The notes under the pieces: model-generated
Seen by the model: only the letters and a program-made list of their open reading frames with translations
What the model was told of the DNA's origin: nothing
Database searches by the model: none
Source of the DNA: Dryocola clanedunensis_A
GTDB lineage: Bacteria; Pseudomonadota; Gammaproteobacteria; Enterobacterales; Enterobacteriaceae
Length of the DNA stretch: 64,000 nt
Direction: 5' to 3' (one strand)
Assembly: GCA_038405435.1 (NCBI GenBank)
Contig: JBBYHZ010000011.1
Position numbers and translations under genes: made by a program
In this document: piece by piece, positions 27,884-39,830 of the stretch
Numbering within the stretch: position 1 is the stretch's first letter
How the letters are laid out: each line of letters starts with the position of its first letter

Positions 27884-27996
27884 CTCCGGGCTGGAAAGCA
27901 GCGCGTCGCCCGTCGATTTTCTGGTGGATGACGCTGCCGCTACTCCCCCTACGTAGAGGCGTACCAGACACAGCCGGAGGCTGGCAAGGACAGAAC

Positions 27997-28539
27997 ATGA
28001 CCGCGTATTGGATCGCCCAGGGCGTGGGCGTACTCGCCTTTGCCGTCGGCATCACGACGTTCATCAACCGCGACGAGCGGCGCTTCAAGCTTCAGCTGGC
28101 AGGCTACAGCGCCATCATCGGGCTGCATTTCTTTCTTATGGGCGCTACCCCGGCGGGCTTCAGCGCCGAACTCAACGCCGTGCGCACCGTTATCTCGCTG
28201 CGAACCCGCAGCGTGTGGATCATGTCCCTGTTTATCGCGCTGACGCTGGGCCTCGGGCTTGCGAAGTTCACCCATCTGATGGAGCTGCTGCCGATTGTCG
28301 GCACCGTAGCCAGTACCTGGGCGCTGTTCCGCTGCAAAGGGCTTACCACCCGCTGCGTCATGTGGTGTTCCACGGCGTGCTGGGTGACGCATAACTTCTG
28401 GCTGGGATCGATCGGCGGCACGCTCATTGAGGGCAGCTTTCTGATCATGAACGGGCTGAATATTATTCGGTTCTGGCGGATGCAGAAGCGGGGGATTGAC
28501 CCGTTCCTTGTCGAGAAGAAAGTGCAGGAGCAGGAGTAA
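27997..28539 (+). CDS. ygjV: YgjV, YgjV/YgjV-like inner-membrane protein
   Basis: 180 residues from MTAYWIAQGV. The frame is open from 27928, but the upstream part is not conserved. Six or so hydrophobic segments and the conserved C-terminal NGLNIIRFWRMQKRGIDPF. Imp-YgjV family; function unknown. The stop codon is immediately followed by a hairpin that serves convergent sstT. Confidence 0.9.
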   Translation: MTAYWIAQGVGVLAFAVGITTFINRDERRFKLQLAGYSAIIGLHFFLMGATPAGFSAELNAVRTVISLRTRSVWIMSLFIALTLGLGLAKFTHLMELLPIVGTVASTWALFRCKGLTTRCVMWCSTACWVTHNFWLGSIGGTLIEGSFLIMNGLNIIRFWRMQKRGIDPFLVEKKVQEQE

Positions 28540-28563
28540 AAATCCCCGCCGTTGCCGACGGGG
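28538..28563 (-). terminator. Terminator after sstT
   Basis: On the minus strand an eight-pair stem CCCCGTCG/CGGCGGGG (one G-U pair) closes a GCAA (GNRA) loop and is followed by ATTTTT. It overlaps the end of convergent ygjV. Confidence 0.85.
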
Positions 28564-28573
28564 AGGGGAAGAG

Positions 28574-29818
28574 TTAACCGCGCAGCGGGTCTTTATTTGC
28601 CAGACGCGCATCTTCGGCCTGACAGGCCGCTGCGGTAAACAGCACGTCCGTCGAAGAGTTCAGCGCCGTTTCGGCAGAATCCTGCAGTACGCCAATAATA
28701 AAGCCAACCGCGACCACCTGCATGGCGATCTCGTTCGGAATACCAAACATGCCGCACGCCAGCGGGATCAGCAGCAGTGAACCACCCGCCACGCCGGACG
28801 CACCGCAGGCGCAAACCGCAGCCACTACGCTTAACAACAATGCCGTCGGCAAATCTACCGCCACGCCCAGCGTATGAACCGCAGCAAGCGTCAGCACGGT
28901 AATAGTAATAGCCGCACCGGCCATGTTGATAGTTGCACCCAGCGGAATCGACACGGAGTAGGTATCACGATCCAGATTCAGCTTCTCGCAGAGGTTCATA
29001 TTCACCGGAATGTTCGCCGCAGAGCTGCGGGTAAAGAAGGCGTAAACGCCGCTCTCACGAAGGCAGGTCAATACCAGCGGATACGGGTTGCGGCGGATTT
29101 TGTACCAGACCAGCAGCGGGTTGACGATGAGCGCCACGCCCAGCATACAGCCAATCAGCACCAGCAGCAGCTGCGCATAACTCCACAGCGTGGCGAAACC
29201 GGTGGTGGCAAGGGTAGAGGCTACCAGGCCGAAAATACCAATCGGCGCGAAGCGGATGACCACCTTCACGATAAAGGTCACGGCGTTGGAAACGTCGTTA
29301 ATCAGGTTTTTAGTGGTTTCGTTACCGTGGCGCAGCGCAAAGCCCAGCCCCACGGCCCACACCAGAATACCGATATAGTTAGCGTTCAGCAGCGCATCAA
29401 TTGGGTTGGATACCATGCTCATCAGCAGGCCACGCAGAACTTCAACGATGCCTGACGGCGGCACGATATCCGTGGCACCAGTAGTCAGATGCAGCGTTGA
29501 GGGGAAGATAAAGCTGACAACAACGGCGGTTAACGCGGCCGAGAAGGTGCCCAGCAGATAGAGGAACAAAATAGGGCGGATGCTGGTTTTCTGCCCGTGC
29601 TGGTGGTTAGCGATGGACGCCATAACCAGCATCAGAACCAGCACCGGGGCCACGGCTTTCAGCGCGCCGACGAACAGCGTACCCAGTAAGCCGGTGGCAA
29701 TTGCCGCGTCTTTAGAAACCAGCGCCAGCGCGATACCCAGCACCAGTCCGACGAGAATTTGCTTAACCAGACTGCCCTGCGCCAGACGCCGGAGAAGTCC
29801 TGGAGATTGTGTTGCCAT
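28574..29818 (-). CDS. sstT: SstT, Na+/serine-threonine symporter
   Basis: 414 residues, the E. coli length. Dicarboxylate/amino acid:cation symporter fold (DAACS family) with eight membrane segments and two re-entrant hairpins. Motifs FFTRSSAANIPVN (HP1 serine-rich), SIPLGATINMAGAA (TM7) and the HP2 region GVAGGSLLLIPLA are intact. Monocistronic. Confidence 0.95.
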   Translation of the reverse strand: MATQSPGLLRRLAQGSLVKQILVGLVLGIALALVSKDAAIATGLLGTLFVGALKAVAPVLVLMLVMASIANHQHGQKTSIRPILFLYLLGTFSAALTAVVVSFIFPSTLHLTTGATDIVPPSGIVEVLRGLLMSMVSNPIDALLNANYIGILVWAVGLGFALRHGNETTKNLINDVSNAVTFIVKVVIRFAPIGIFGLVASTLATTGFATLWSYAQLLLVLIGCMLGVALIVNPLLVWYKIRRNPYPLVLTCLRESGVYAFFTRSSAANIPVNMNLCEKLNLDRDTYSVSIPLGATINMAGAAITITVLTLAAVHTLGVAVDLPTALLLSVVAAVCACGASGVAGGSLLLIPLACGMFGIPNEIAMQVVAVGFIIGVLQDSAETALNSSTDVLFTAAACQAEDARLANKDPLRG

Positions 29819-30025
29819 GTCTTACCTTCCTGTTGTGTGTCGTCCCATCCTGAATCCGTACTCTGAGGCACCTGTATGATCGGATGTAATAAAGTATGTT
29901 TGCCTGGTCGAGTATAAGGAAAAGCGGCGGGTCAGGAAGTGTTTATCACTAAAAACTTAGCGGTCATTCAGGTTTTATAACTATTACGTAACAATATTGT
30001 GACATTGTCGGCAGTTGTCAAAAAT

Positions 30026-30101
30026 GGCGGATGACGCATTCGCTTATCCGCCCTACGTCACCAGATGGTTTTGTAGTTCGGATAAACGCAGCGCCATCCG
30101 A
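30026..30101. repeat. REP-like repeat pair between sstT and alx
   Basis: Two successive imperfect palindromes: GGCGGAT (30026-30032) with ATCCGCC (30046-30052), and TCGGAT (30078-30083) with ATCCGA (30096-30101). They form a small REP/BIME-like cluster just past the alx stop. Confidence 0.7.
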
Positions 30102-30106
30102 CAAGT

Positions 30107-31075
30107 TTACTTAGCCAGTTTCTTCTGGTCATTCCGGTAGTTAACCACCGAGTTAATAATCAGCGTCAGCGCCAGAATACCGCCCACCACGCCCAGCGAA
30201 ATCGCAATCGGGATATGGTAGAAGTCGACAATCAGCATCTTCACGCCGATAAACACCAGGATAATCGACAGGCCGTACTTCAGCATCGAGAAGCGCTCAG
30301 CCACGCCCGCCAGCAGGAAGTACATGGCGCGCAGGCCCAGAATCGCGAACAGGTTAGAGGTCAGCACGATGAACGGATCGGTGGTCACGGCGAAGATAGC
30401 CGGAATACTGTCGACCGCGAAAATCACGTCGCTCAGTTCAACCAGAATCAGGACCAGCAGCAGCGGCGTGGCAAACAACAGGCCGTTCTTGCGCACGAAG
30501 AAATGCTCGCCTTCGATTTTGTCCGTCATACGCAGATGGCCGCGCAGCCAGCGCACCAGCGGTTTGTCGCCAATGCCCGCCTCATCCTCTTTCGCCAGCG
30601 CCATTTTGATACCGGTGAACAGCAGGAACGCGCCGAAGACGTACAGCAGCCATTCGAACTGGGTGATTAGCCAGCTGCCCGTGAAGATCATAATGGTACG
30701 CAGCACAATCGCACCCAGCACGCCGTAAACCAGCACACGGCGCTGCAAAGCGGCAGGCACGGAGAAGTAGCTGAACAGCATCAGCCACACGAAGACGTTA
30801 TCCACCGCCAGCGCTTTTTCAATCAGGTAGCCGGTGAGGAAGGCAAGGGCCTGGGTATCCGCCACTTCGCGCCCGGAGGTGCCGGTGAGGTACCACCAGA
30901 AAGCGGCGTTAAACAGCAAAGAGAGTGAAACCCACACCAGTGACCAGGCCGCAGCCTGCTTCATGGACATGGTGTGCGAGCCTTTCCGCCCCTGCAGCAG
31001 CAGGTCGATTGCCAGCATGATGACGACGACGACGGCGAAACCGCCCCACAGCAATGGTGTGCCGACACTATTCAT
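30107..31075 (-). CDS. alx: Alx, TerC-family manganese exporter
   Basis: 322 residues from MNSVGTPLLW. The open frame continues upstream to 31162, but that part is riboswitch and terminator. TerC fold with about nine membrane segments and the conserved acidic motifs EKALAVDNVFVW and ELSDVIFAVDSIPAI. E. coli Alx exports Mn2+ and is induced by alkaline pH and manganese through its RNA leader, which is conserved here. Confidence 0.95.
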   Translation of the reverse strand: MNSVGTPLLWGGFAVVVVIMLAIDLLLQGRKGSHTMSMKQAAAWSLVWVSLSLLFNAAFWWYLTGTSGREVADTQALAFLTGYLIEKALAVDNVFVWLMLFSYFSVPAALQRRVLVYGVLGAIVLRTIMIFTGSWLITQFEWLLYVFGAFLLFTGIKMALAKEDEAGIGDKPLVRWLRGHLRMTDKIEGEHFFVRKNGLLFATPLLLVLILVELSDVIFAVDSIPAIFAVTTDPFIVLTSNLFAILGLRAMYFLLAGVAERFSMLKYGLSIILVFIGVKMLIVDFYHIPIAISLGVVGGILALTLIINSVVNYRNDQKKLAK

Positions 31076-31090
31076 AAAAGTGATTCCTTG

Positions 31091-31126
31091 AAAAACAAAA
31101 ACGGCCAACGTCGGAAGACGCCAGCC
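31091..31126 (-). terminator. Intrinsic terminator hairpin in the alx leader
   Basis: On the minus strand GGCTGGCGTC pairs with GACGTTGGCC across a TTCC loop: ten pairs including three G-U pairs, followed by GTTTTTGTTTTT. The G-U pairs work only on the minus strand, which fixes the direction. It sits just before the alx ribosome site, so it is the expression platform of the leader. Confidence 0.85.
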
Positions 31127-31290
31127 GCTAATGCTTGCAACAGGGATCTCGCCTTCCGGCAAGGTCTCACTTACAACGCGGAATAGCCTTTTCGATAAAA
31201 AGCCATTCGCATTGCCCGGTAACCGGGTGCTTTCGCACCGTAATGACGATTAACCGGCAATGAAGTTACTCCCCTTTGCGAGTAACAAAA
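31127..31290 (-). ncRNA. yybP-ykoY manganese/pH-responsive riboswitch (PRE)
   Basis: The minus-strand leader of alx has both hallmarks of the family. One is the closing stem GTTACT/AGTAAC with GGGGAGTAACTTC (31261-31286), which holds the conserved GGGGAG. The other is GTGAGACCTTGCCGG (about 31158-31172). Between them is a G-rich hairpin with GTGCGAAAGCAC. In E. coli this element couples Mn2+ and alkaline pH to alx expression. Borders are approximate. Confidence 0.85.
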
Positions 31291-31343
31291 TATTACGAAC
31301 CATTACTCCGGTCAATATCATGCTACCCCTGTTTTACACAGCT

Positions 31344-32342
31344 TTACGCCGTGACGGACGCCGGGACGTCGTCTGCCGGGAACTTCACCCCGGTCTGCGC
31401 CCGGATTTCTGTGGCTAACGCAGAAGTGATGCGCGAGGTCACAAGTCCTGGGTGATTCACTTCGTTTGCCGTCACCAGACGGGCGAACGTTTCGGCCTCG
31501 TAAAGCATAGTATTGATGTGCTGCGGCTGCGACAGATCCTGCGGCTTGCCGCCGCGCGGCACGAAGGTAATGCGCTGGCATTCGGAGATTTTATCGATAA
31601 CCAGCGAACCCTCTTCGCCCTGAATTTCGCTCGGGATCGCCGAATCGCTGACCTTAGAGTGCAGCAGGTTCACGTCAAAATCGCCGTAGTTCATCTGCAC
31701 GGAACCGTGAGCGTCAACGCCGCTCTCCAGCAGGCTTGCGGTGGCGCTCACCGAGTGCGGCTGGCCCCACAGCGCTACGGCGGAGGCCAGCACGTAAAAG
31801 CCGATATCCATAATCGAGCCGTTCGACCATGCCGGATTAAAGGTGTTGGGGTTCTCGCCGTCCAGATAACGCTGGTAGCGGGAGGAATACTGGCAGTAGT
31901 TGAGCAGCACTTTGCGAACTTTGCCCACTTTCGGCAGCGCCTGTTGCAGCGCGATAAAGTTCGGCAGGCTGGCGGTTTTAAAGGCTTCGAAAAGGACGAC
32001 CTGATTTTCGCGCGCGCAGGCTATGGCCGCCTCCACCTCACGAATGTTAGACGCGAGCGGCTTTTCGCAAATGACATGCTTTTTGTTGCTTAAGAAGAGA
32101 ATGCTTTGCGGCGCGTGCAGGGCGTTCGGGCTGGCGATATAAACCGCATCAATAGCATCGCTTTTTGCCATCGCCTCCAGATCGGTAAACAGATGCTCCA
32201 CCATATAGTCATTGGCAAAGGCCTGGGCCTGTTCGAGGGTGCGGGAGTAAACGGCGGTGAGCTTGTAGTGGCCACTTTCGTGGGCGGCATCGACGAACTG
32301 ACGGGTGATCCAGTTAGTTCCAACCACGGCGAATCTGATCAT
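31344..32342 (-). CDS. ygjR: YgjR, Gfo/Idh/MocA-family oxidoreductase
   Basis: 332 residues. N-terminal Rossmann domain (FAVVGTNWITRQFVDAA; about 3-120) with the family motif CEKPLASN, and a C-terminal alpha/beta domain. Probable NAD(P)-dependent dehydrogenase; the substrate is unknown. Monocistronic, with REP-like repeats upstream. Confidence 0.92.
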   Translation of the reverse strand: MIRFAVVGTNWITRQFVDAAHESGHYKLTAVYSRTLEQAQAFANDYMVEHLFTDLEAMAKSDAIDAVYIASPNALHAPQSILFLSNKKHVICEKPLASNIREVEAAIACARENQVVLFEAFKTASLPNFIALQQALPKVGKVRKVLLNYCQYSSRYQRYLDGENPNTFNPAWSNGSIMDIGFYVLASAVALWGQPHSVSATASLLESGVDAHGSVQMNYGDFDVNLLHSKVSDSAIPSEIQGEEGSLVIDKISECQRITFVPRGGKPQDLSQPQHINTMLYEAETFARLVTANEVNHPGLVTSRITSALATEIRAQTGVKFPADDVPASVTA

Positions 32343-32434
32343 GAGCGTTGTTATCTCCGAATTAACCAGCCGTTACTATAGGCTTTGGAGGGGGGATCAA
32401 AGCAAGCGCCATTCTCTATTATGGTGTCGGATTT

Positions 32435-32507
32435 GTCGGATGGCGCTGGCGCTTATCCGACTTACGGGCCGGTTTTGTAGGGTGGATAAGCGGCAGTGTC
32501 ATCCACC
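32435..32507. repeat. REP-like repeats between ygjR and ygjP
   Basis: Palindrome GTCGGAT (32435-32441) with ATCCGAC (32455-32461), then GGTGGAT (32481-32487) with ATCCACC (32501-32507). The second unit, TGTAGGGTGGATAAGCG, recurs almost exactly near 40,983. Confidence 0.7.
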
Positions 32508-33002
32508 GGATCCTTTAAGCGCCATCTCGGTCAACCACAGGCGCGTATCAAACTCGAGCTGGTGGTACTGCGGTTCCATATGGCAGCACAGCGAATAAAA
32601 CTGCTTGTTGTGATCCTTCTCTTTCAGGTGCGCCAGTTCATGCACCACGATCATCCGCAGAAACGCTTCGGGCGCCTGGCGGAACACCGTCGCCACGCGA
32701 ATCTCGGCTTTCGCTTTGAGCTTGCCGCCCTGCACGCGGGAAATGGCGGTATGTAACCCCAGCGCATTATTCAGGACGTGAATTTTATTGTCGTAGGCGA
32801 CCTTATTGATCGGCGGCGCGTTGCGCAGGTACTGACTTTTCAAATCCTGGGTATAGGCATAGAGCGCTTTGTCGGTGGCGATGTTGTGGCTCTGCGGGTA
32901 GCGCTTTTGCAGCACTTCACCGAGACGTTGCTCCGCAATCAGCGTACGAACCTGGGCGAGCAGGTGCTCGGGGTAGCCGCTTAAGTAAGTCAGTTCACTC
33001 AT
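32499..33002 (-). CDS. ygjP: YgjP, M48/WLM-type metal hydrolase
   Basis: 167 residues. DUF45/YgjP family with the zinc motif HELAHLKEKDHN (HExxH at 121-125 and a third ligand His131). Some databases record the E. coli protein as a UTP pyrophosphatase; the fold is that of a minigluzincin peptidase. A distinct paralogous family member, fused into the island operon, lies at 49,945. Divergent from rlmG. Confidence 0.92.
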   Translation of the reverse strand: MSELTYLSGYPEHLLAQVRTLIAEQRLGEVLQKRYPQSHNIATDKALYAYTQDLKSQYLRNAPPINKVAYDNKIHVLNNALGLHTAISRVQGGKLKAKAEIRVATVFRQAPEAFLRMIVVHELAHLKEKDHNKQFYSLCCHMEPQYHQLEFDTRLWLTEMALKGSGG

Positions 33003-33086
33003 TCACACGCTCTTCGGAAGGAAAAAAGGGTATACTCACGCCCCCATTCAGGGGATCACACCAAATTTTACCATCCAGGAGGGCCG

Positions 33087-36289
<3,203 letters not shown>

Positions 36290-36385
36290 TTAGCCTGACG
36301 TGCCGGGAATGGAAAAAAGCGATCCGGCGATTGTGACGGGATTCAAAGAACGAATGAGTGGGGGCAGGTCGGTGACGCCTTCCCC

Positions 36386-36458
36386 CTCACCCTAACCCTC
36401 TCCCCGGAGGGGCGAGGGGACTGGATCGAGCCGCTCACCCTAAGGCGAGGGGACTGGA
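36386..36458. repeat. GC-rich intergenic repeat between fadH and yjgR
   Basis: The ten-base word CTCACCCTAA occurs at 36386-36395 and 36434-36443. The 15-base word GGCGAGGGGACTGGA occurs at 36411-36425 and 36444-36458. An imperfect CCCTCTCCCC / GGGGCGAGGG hairpin spans 36396-36419. It looks like the CCCTCACCCTAACCCTCTCCCC-type repeats scattered in Enterobacter and Klebsiella genomes. It sits at a synteny break relative to E. coli. Confidence 0.7.
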
Positions 36459-36492
36459 ACGAGTGCAGAATGAGGGCATTCCGCACGCAAAA

Positions 36493-37995
36493 TTAACGCT
36501 TCCGGCCGCCCATAATGCTGCCGAGCACGCCGCGGATAATCTGGTTGGTGACCTGACGGGCGGCGCTCTTCGCCATGGTCTGCACCACGCCGTCTTTCTT
36601 GCCGCCGCGCGGACCGGTGGTGCCGAAGAGAATGTCTTTCAGCCCGCCGAGAATGCCGTCGTCCACCGCAACCGCTGCGCCTTTCGCCGGAGGGGCGTCC
36701 TGCTTTTCACCCGCCGCCTGAACGCCTTTTTGCAGACGTTCATAGGCCGACTCCCTGTCCACCGTCTCGTCGTACTTCCCGTACAGCGGCGAGTGGTTCA
36801 GCAGGCCGTTACGCTCGTCGTCCGTCACCGGCCCCATGCGCGAGCAGGGCGCAATAACCATGGCGCGCTCGACCATCGTCGGGCTGCCTTTCTCATCGAG
36901 GAAGGAGACCAGCGCTTCGCCGGTGCCCAGTTCCTGAATCGCTTTTTCAGTGTCGAACGCCGGGTTTGCCCGCATGGTCTGCGCGGCGGTCTTAACGGCC
37001 TTCTGATCTTTTGGCGTAAAGGCGCGCAGGGCATGCTGCACGCGGTTACCCAGCTGGCCGAGCACCGTATCCGGGATATCCGACGGGTTCTGGGAAACGA
37101 AGTAAACGCCCACGCCTTTGGAGCGGATCAGGCGGATAACCTGCTCGATTTTGTCCAGCAGCACCTGTGGAGCATCGTTAAACAGCAGGTGGGCCTCATC
37201 AAAGAAGAACACCAGCTTAGGTTTGTCCTGGTCGCCCGCTTCCGGCAGCTGTTCGTAAACCTCCGAAAGCATCCACAGCAGGCTTGCGGCATAGAGCTTC
37301 GGCATCTGGTAAAGCTTCTCTGCCGAAAGGATATTAATGATGCCTTTGCCGCTGGCATCGGTGCGCATCCAGTCTTTAATATTCAGCATCGGCTCGCCGA
37401 AGAAGTATTCCGCCCCCTGCTGCTCAAGCTGGAGCAGCCCGCGCTGGATGGCCCCCACGGAGGCGCTGCTGATGTTGCCGTACTGGTTCTGGAAGGATTT
37501 CGCGTTGTCGCCGATGTACTGCGTGGCGGCGCGCAGATCTTTGAAGTCCAGCAGCAGCAGGCCCTGGTCGTCCGCGATGCGGAAGATGATTTGCAGCACG
37601 CCGGACTGCACGTCGTTCAGATTAAGCAGGCGGGAAAGCAACAGCGGCCCCAGGTCCGACACCGTTGCACGCACGGGGTGGCCTTTCTCACCGAAGATGT
37701 CCCACAGCACCACCGGGTTGCCGTGCGGCGACCAGCCCGTAGCACCAATTTTATTGAGCCTGGCGAGCAGCTTTTCTGACTCCGCGCCCTCTTCGGCAAC
37801 GCCGGTCAGATCGCCTTTTACGTCTGCCATGAATACCGGCACGCCGATTTCAGAGAAGGATTCCGCCAGCTTTTGCAGCGTAACGGTCTTACCCGTGCCG
37901 GTTGCGCCGGTGATCAGCCCATGGCGGTTGGCCATATTCGGCAGCAGGCTAAGTTCAGTTTCTGTGGTGCGGGCAATCAGCAGTGGCGCGGTCAT
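36493..37995 (-). CDS. yjgR: YjgR, HerA/VirB4-like ATPase (DUF853)
   Basis: 500 residues, the E. coli length. FtsK/HerA-type P-loop ATPase with Walker A GATGTGKT (about residues 29-36) and Walker B FFFDEAHLLF. The C-terminus is basic (GSIMGGRKR). Role unknown; DNA translocation is the family theme. In E. coli it neighbours ahr (yjgB) and leuX, as here, but dhaK lies between in this genome. Confidence 0.93.
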   Translation of the reverse strand: MTAPLLIARTTETELSLLPNMANRHGLITGATGTGKTVTLQKLAESFSEIGVPVFMADVKGDLTGVAEEGAESEKLLARLNKIGATGWSPHGNPVVLWDIFGEKGHPVRATVSDLGPLLLSRLLNLNDVQSGVLQIIFRIADDQGLLLLDFKDLRAATQYIGDNAKSFQNQYGNISSASVGAIQRGLLQLEQQGAEYFFGEPMLNIKDWMRTDASGKGIINILSAEKLYQMPKLYAASLLWMLSEVYEQLPEAGDQDKPKLVFFFDEAHLLFNDAPQVLLDKIEQVIRLIRSKGVGVYFVSQNPSDIPDTVLGQLGNRVQHALRAFTPKDQKAVKTAAQTMRANPAFDTEKAIQELGTGEALVSFLDEKGSPTMVERAMVIAPCSRMGPVTDDERNGLLNHSPLYGKYDETVDRESAYERLQKGVQAAGEKQDAPPAKGAAVAVDDGILGGLKDILFGTTGPRGGKKDGVVQTMAKSAARQVTNQIIRGVLGSIMGGRKR

Positions 37996-38129
37996 TTGTC
38001 GTTTCCCTCAGGTATTTTCCATAAGCATAGCAAGCAGATAAATTACGTCATCAGCATATTCCCATGTTTGCGGCAGCCCTCGAAGGAAGAACTATGCTTT
38101 GCATACGTTTTTCAGATTCTAAGGAACCT

Positions 38130-39767
38130 ATGTCCAGATTCTTCTATAACGACCGCAAACAGCTGGTCAACGACGCCATTGAAGGCGTTATCATCAGTTC
38201 CCGATTCCGCAATCTGACGCGCCTGGATATCGACCCCGCCATCCGCGTGGTCGTCCGCAACGACTGGGACAAAAGCAAAGTGGCGATTATTTCCGGCGGC
38301 GGCTCCGGCCATGAACCGGCGCACGTCGGCTTTGTAGGCAAAGGAATGCTCACCGCTGCGGTATGCGGTGACCTGTTCGCCTCGCCGAGCGTGGACGCGG
38401 TGCTGAATGCGATTGTGGCGGTAACCGGCGACCGGGGCTGCCTGCTGATCGTCAAAAACTACACCGGCGACCGCCTGAACTTCGGCCTCGCGGCGGAGAA
38501 GGCGAAAAAGCACGGCCTGAAGGTCGAGATGGTGATTGTCGGCGACGATATCTCGCTGCCGGATAACAAACAGCCGCGCGGCATCGCCGGAACGGCGCTG
38601 GTGCATAAAATTGCGGGCTACGCCGCAGAAAAGGGCAAGTCCCTCAGCGACGTTAAAGCCATTGCGCAGGAAGCCTGCGACAGCATCGCCAGCATCGGCG
38701 TGGCCATGCAGACCTGTAACCTGCCGGGCAGCGACGAAGAAGAAGGGCGTATTAAAGGCGGCCACGTCGAGCTGGGGCTGGGCATCCACGGGGAGCCGGG
38801 GGCCAGCACGGTCGACACGCAGAACAGCAAAGAGATTATCGCCGCGCTGGTGAAGCCGCTGCGTAAAAAGACGGGCAAAGAGGCGAAGCTGGCGGTGCTG
38901 GTCAACAACCTGGGCGGCGTGTCGTCGCTGGAGATGGCGCTGCTGACCAAAGAGCTGGCGTACTCGGCGCTGAAAGATCAGCTGGAGTACCTGATTGGCC
39001 CCGCGCCGCTGGTGAGCGCGCTGGACATGAAAGGCTTCTCTCTTTCGGCCATCGTGCTGAACGACAAATTTATCAAAGCGTTGCAGGCGGACGTGGAGAC
39101 GGCGGGCTGGCAGCCGCTGGTTAAACTCCAGAGCATGCCGCTGCAAAAACATAAGGTGCTCAGCAAAAGCGGGCAGCCGAAAGCCTCTGAAAATGCAGCC
39201 GTGAAGGCGCTGGTGGCGAGCGTAACCAAAACGCTTATCGACCAGGAGAGCCACCTGAACGCGCTGGATGCGAAGGTGGGCGACGGCGACACGGGTTCGA
39301 CGTTTGCGGAAGGGGCGCGCGATATCGCGCACTTGAACGACAAGGGCAAACTGCCGCTGAACGACACGGCGGCGCTGCTGGAGCTGGTGGGTGAACGGCT
39401 GGCAACGGTGATGGGCGGCTCGAGCGGCGTGCTGATGTCCATCTTCTTCACCGCCGCCGGGCAGAAGGTGAGCGAGAAAAAACCGCTGCCGGAGTCCTTA
39501 CTGTTCGGGCTTGCGCAGATGAAGCGCTACGGTGGGGCAGAGCTGGGCGACAGAACGTTAATCGACGCGTTACAACCCGCGCTGGAAGCCTTGCAAAGCA
39601 AAGACCTGAAGGCCGCCGCGAAGGCCGCAGAAAAAGGTGCGGATGACACCGCGAAGATGCAAAAGGCGCATGCGGGTCGCTCGTCGTACGTGAACAGCGG
39701 CAACCTGAACGGTGTGAAAGACCCCGGTGCGGTTGCCGTGGCCGAAGTCTTTAAAAATCTGGTCTGA
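38130..39767 (+). CDS. dhaK: ATP-dependent dihydroxyacetone kinase
   Basis: 545 residues from MSRFFYNDRK, with AAGGA five bases upstream; a longer open frame begins at 38064. One-chain kinase with DhaK (1-330; SGGGSGHEPAHVGF and hemiaminal-forming His220 in GIHGEPGA) and DhaL (about 355-545; Mg-binding GDGDTGSTF) domains, like the Citrobacter freundii enzyme. It phosphorylates dihydroxyacetone with ATP, unlike the PEP-dependent DhaKLM of E. coli. Divergent from yjgR; no glycerol dehydrogenase is adjacent. Confidence 0.94.
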   Translation: MSRFFYNDRKQLVNDAIEGVIISSRFRNLTRLDIDPAIRVVVRNDWDKSKVAIISGGGSGHEPAHVGFVGKGMLTAAVCGDLFASPSVDAVLNAIVAVTGDRGCLLIVKNYTGDRLNFGLAAEKAKKHGLKVEMVIVGDDISLPDNKQPRGIAGTALVHKIAGYAAEKGKSLSDVKAIAQEACDSIASIGVAMQTCNLPGSDEEEGRIKGGHVELGLGIHGEPGASTVDTQNSKEIIAALVKPLRKKTGKEAKLAVLVNNLGGVSSLEMALLTKELAYSALKDQLEYLIGPAPLVSALDMKGFSLSAIVLNDKFIKALQADVETAGWQPLVKLQSMPLQKHKVLSKSGQPKASENAAVKALVASVTKTLIDQESHLNALDAKVGDGDTGSTFAEGARDIAHLNDKGKLPLNDTAALLELVGERLATVMGGSSGVLMSIFFTAAGQKVSEKKPLPESLLFGLAQMKRYGGAELGDRTLIDALQPALEALQSKDLKAAAKAAEKGADDTAKMQKAHAGRSSYVNSGNLNGVKDPGAVAVAEVFKNLV

Positions 39768-39799
39768 TAAGCGAAGCGCCATCCGGCGAATATCCCCAT

Positions 39800-39823
39800 A
39801 AAAAAGGCCCCTTATCGGGGCCT
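39800..39823 (-). terminator. Terminator after ahr
   Basis: Seven-pair GC stem AGGCCCC/GGGGCCT (39805-39811, 39817-39823) with an adjoining T run on the minus strand. Between convergent dhaK and ahr, so it may act in both directions. Confidence 0.85.
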
Positions 39824-39830
39824 CATCGCA

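Noticed and set aside
38112..39332. Long open frame (406 codons) antisense to dhaK
   Set aside because: Same shadow effect; the dhaK reading has intact catalytic motifs.
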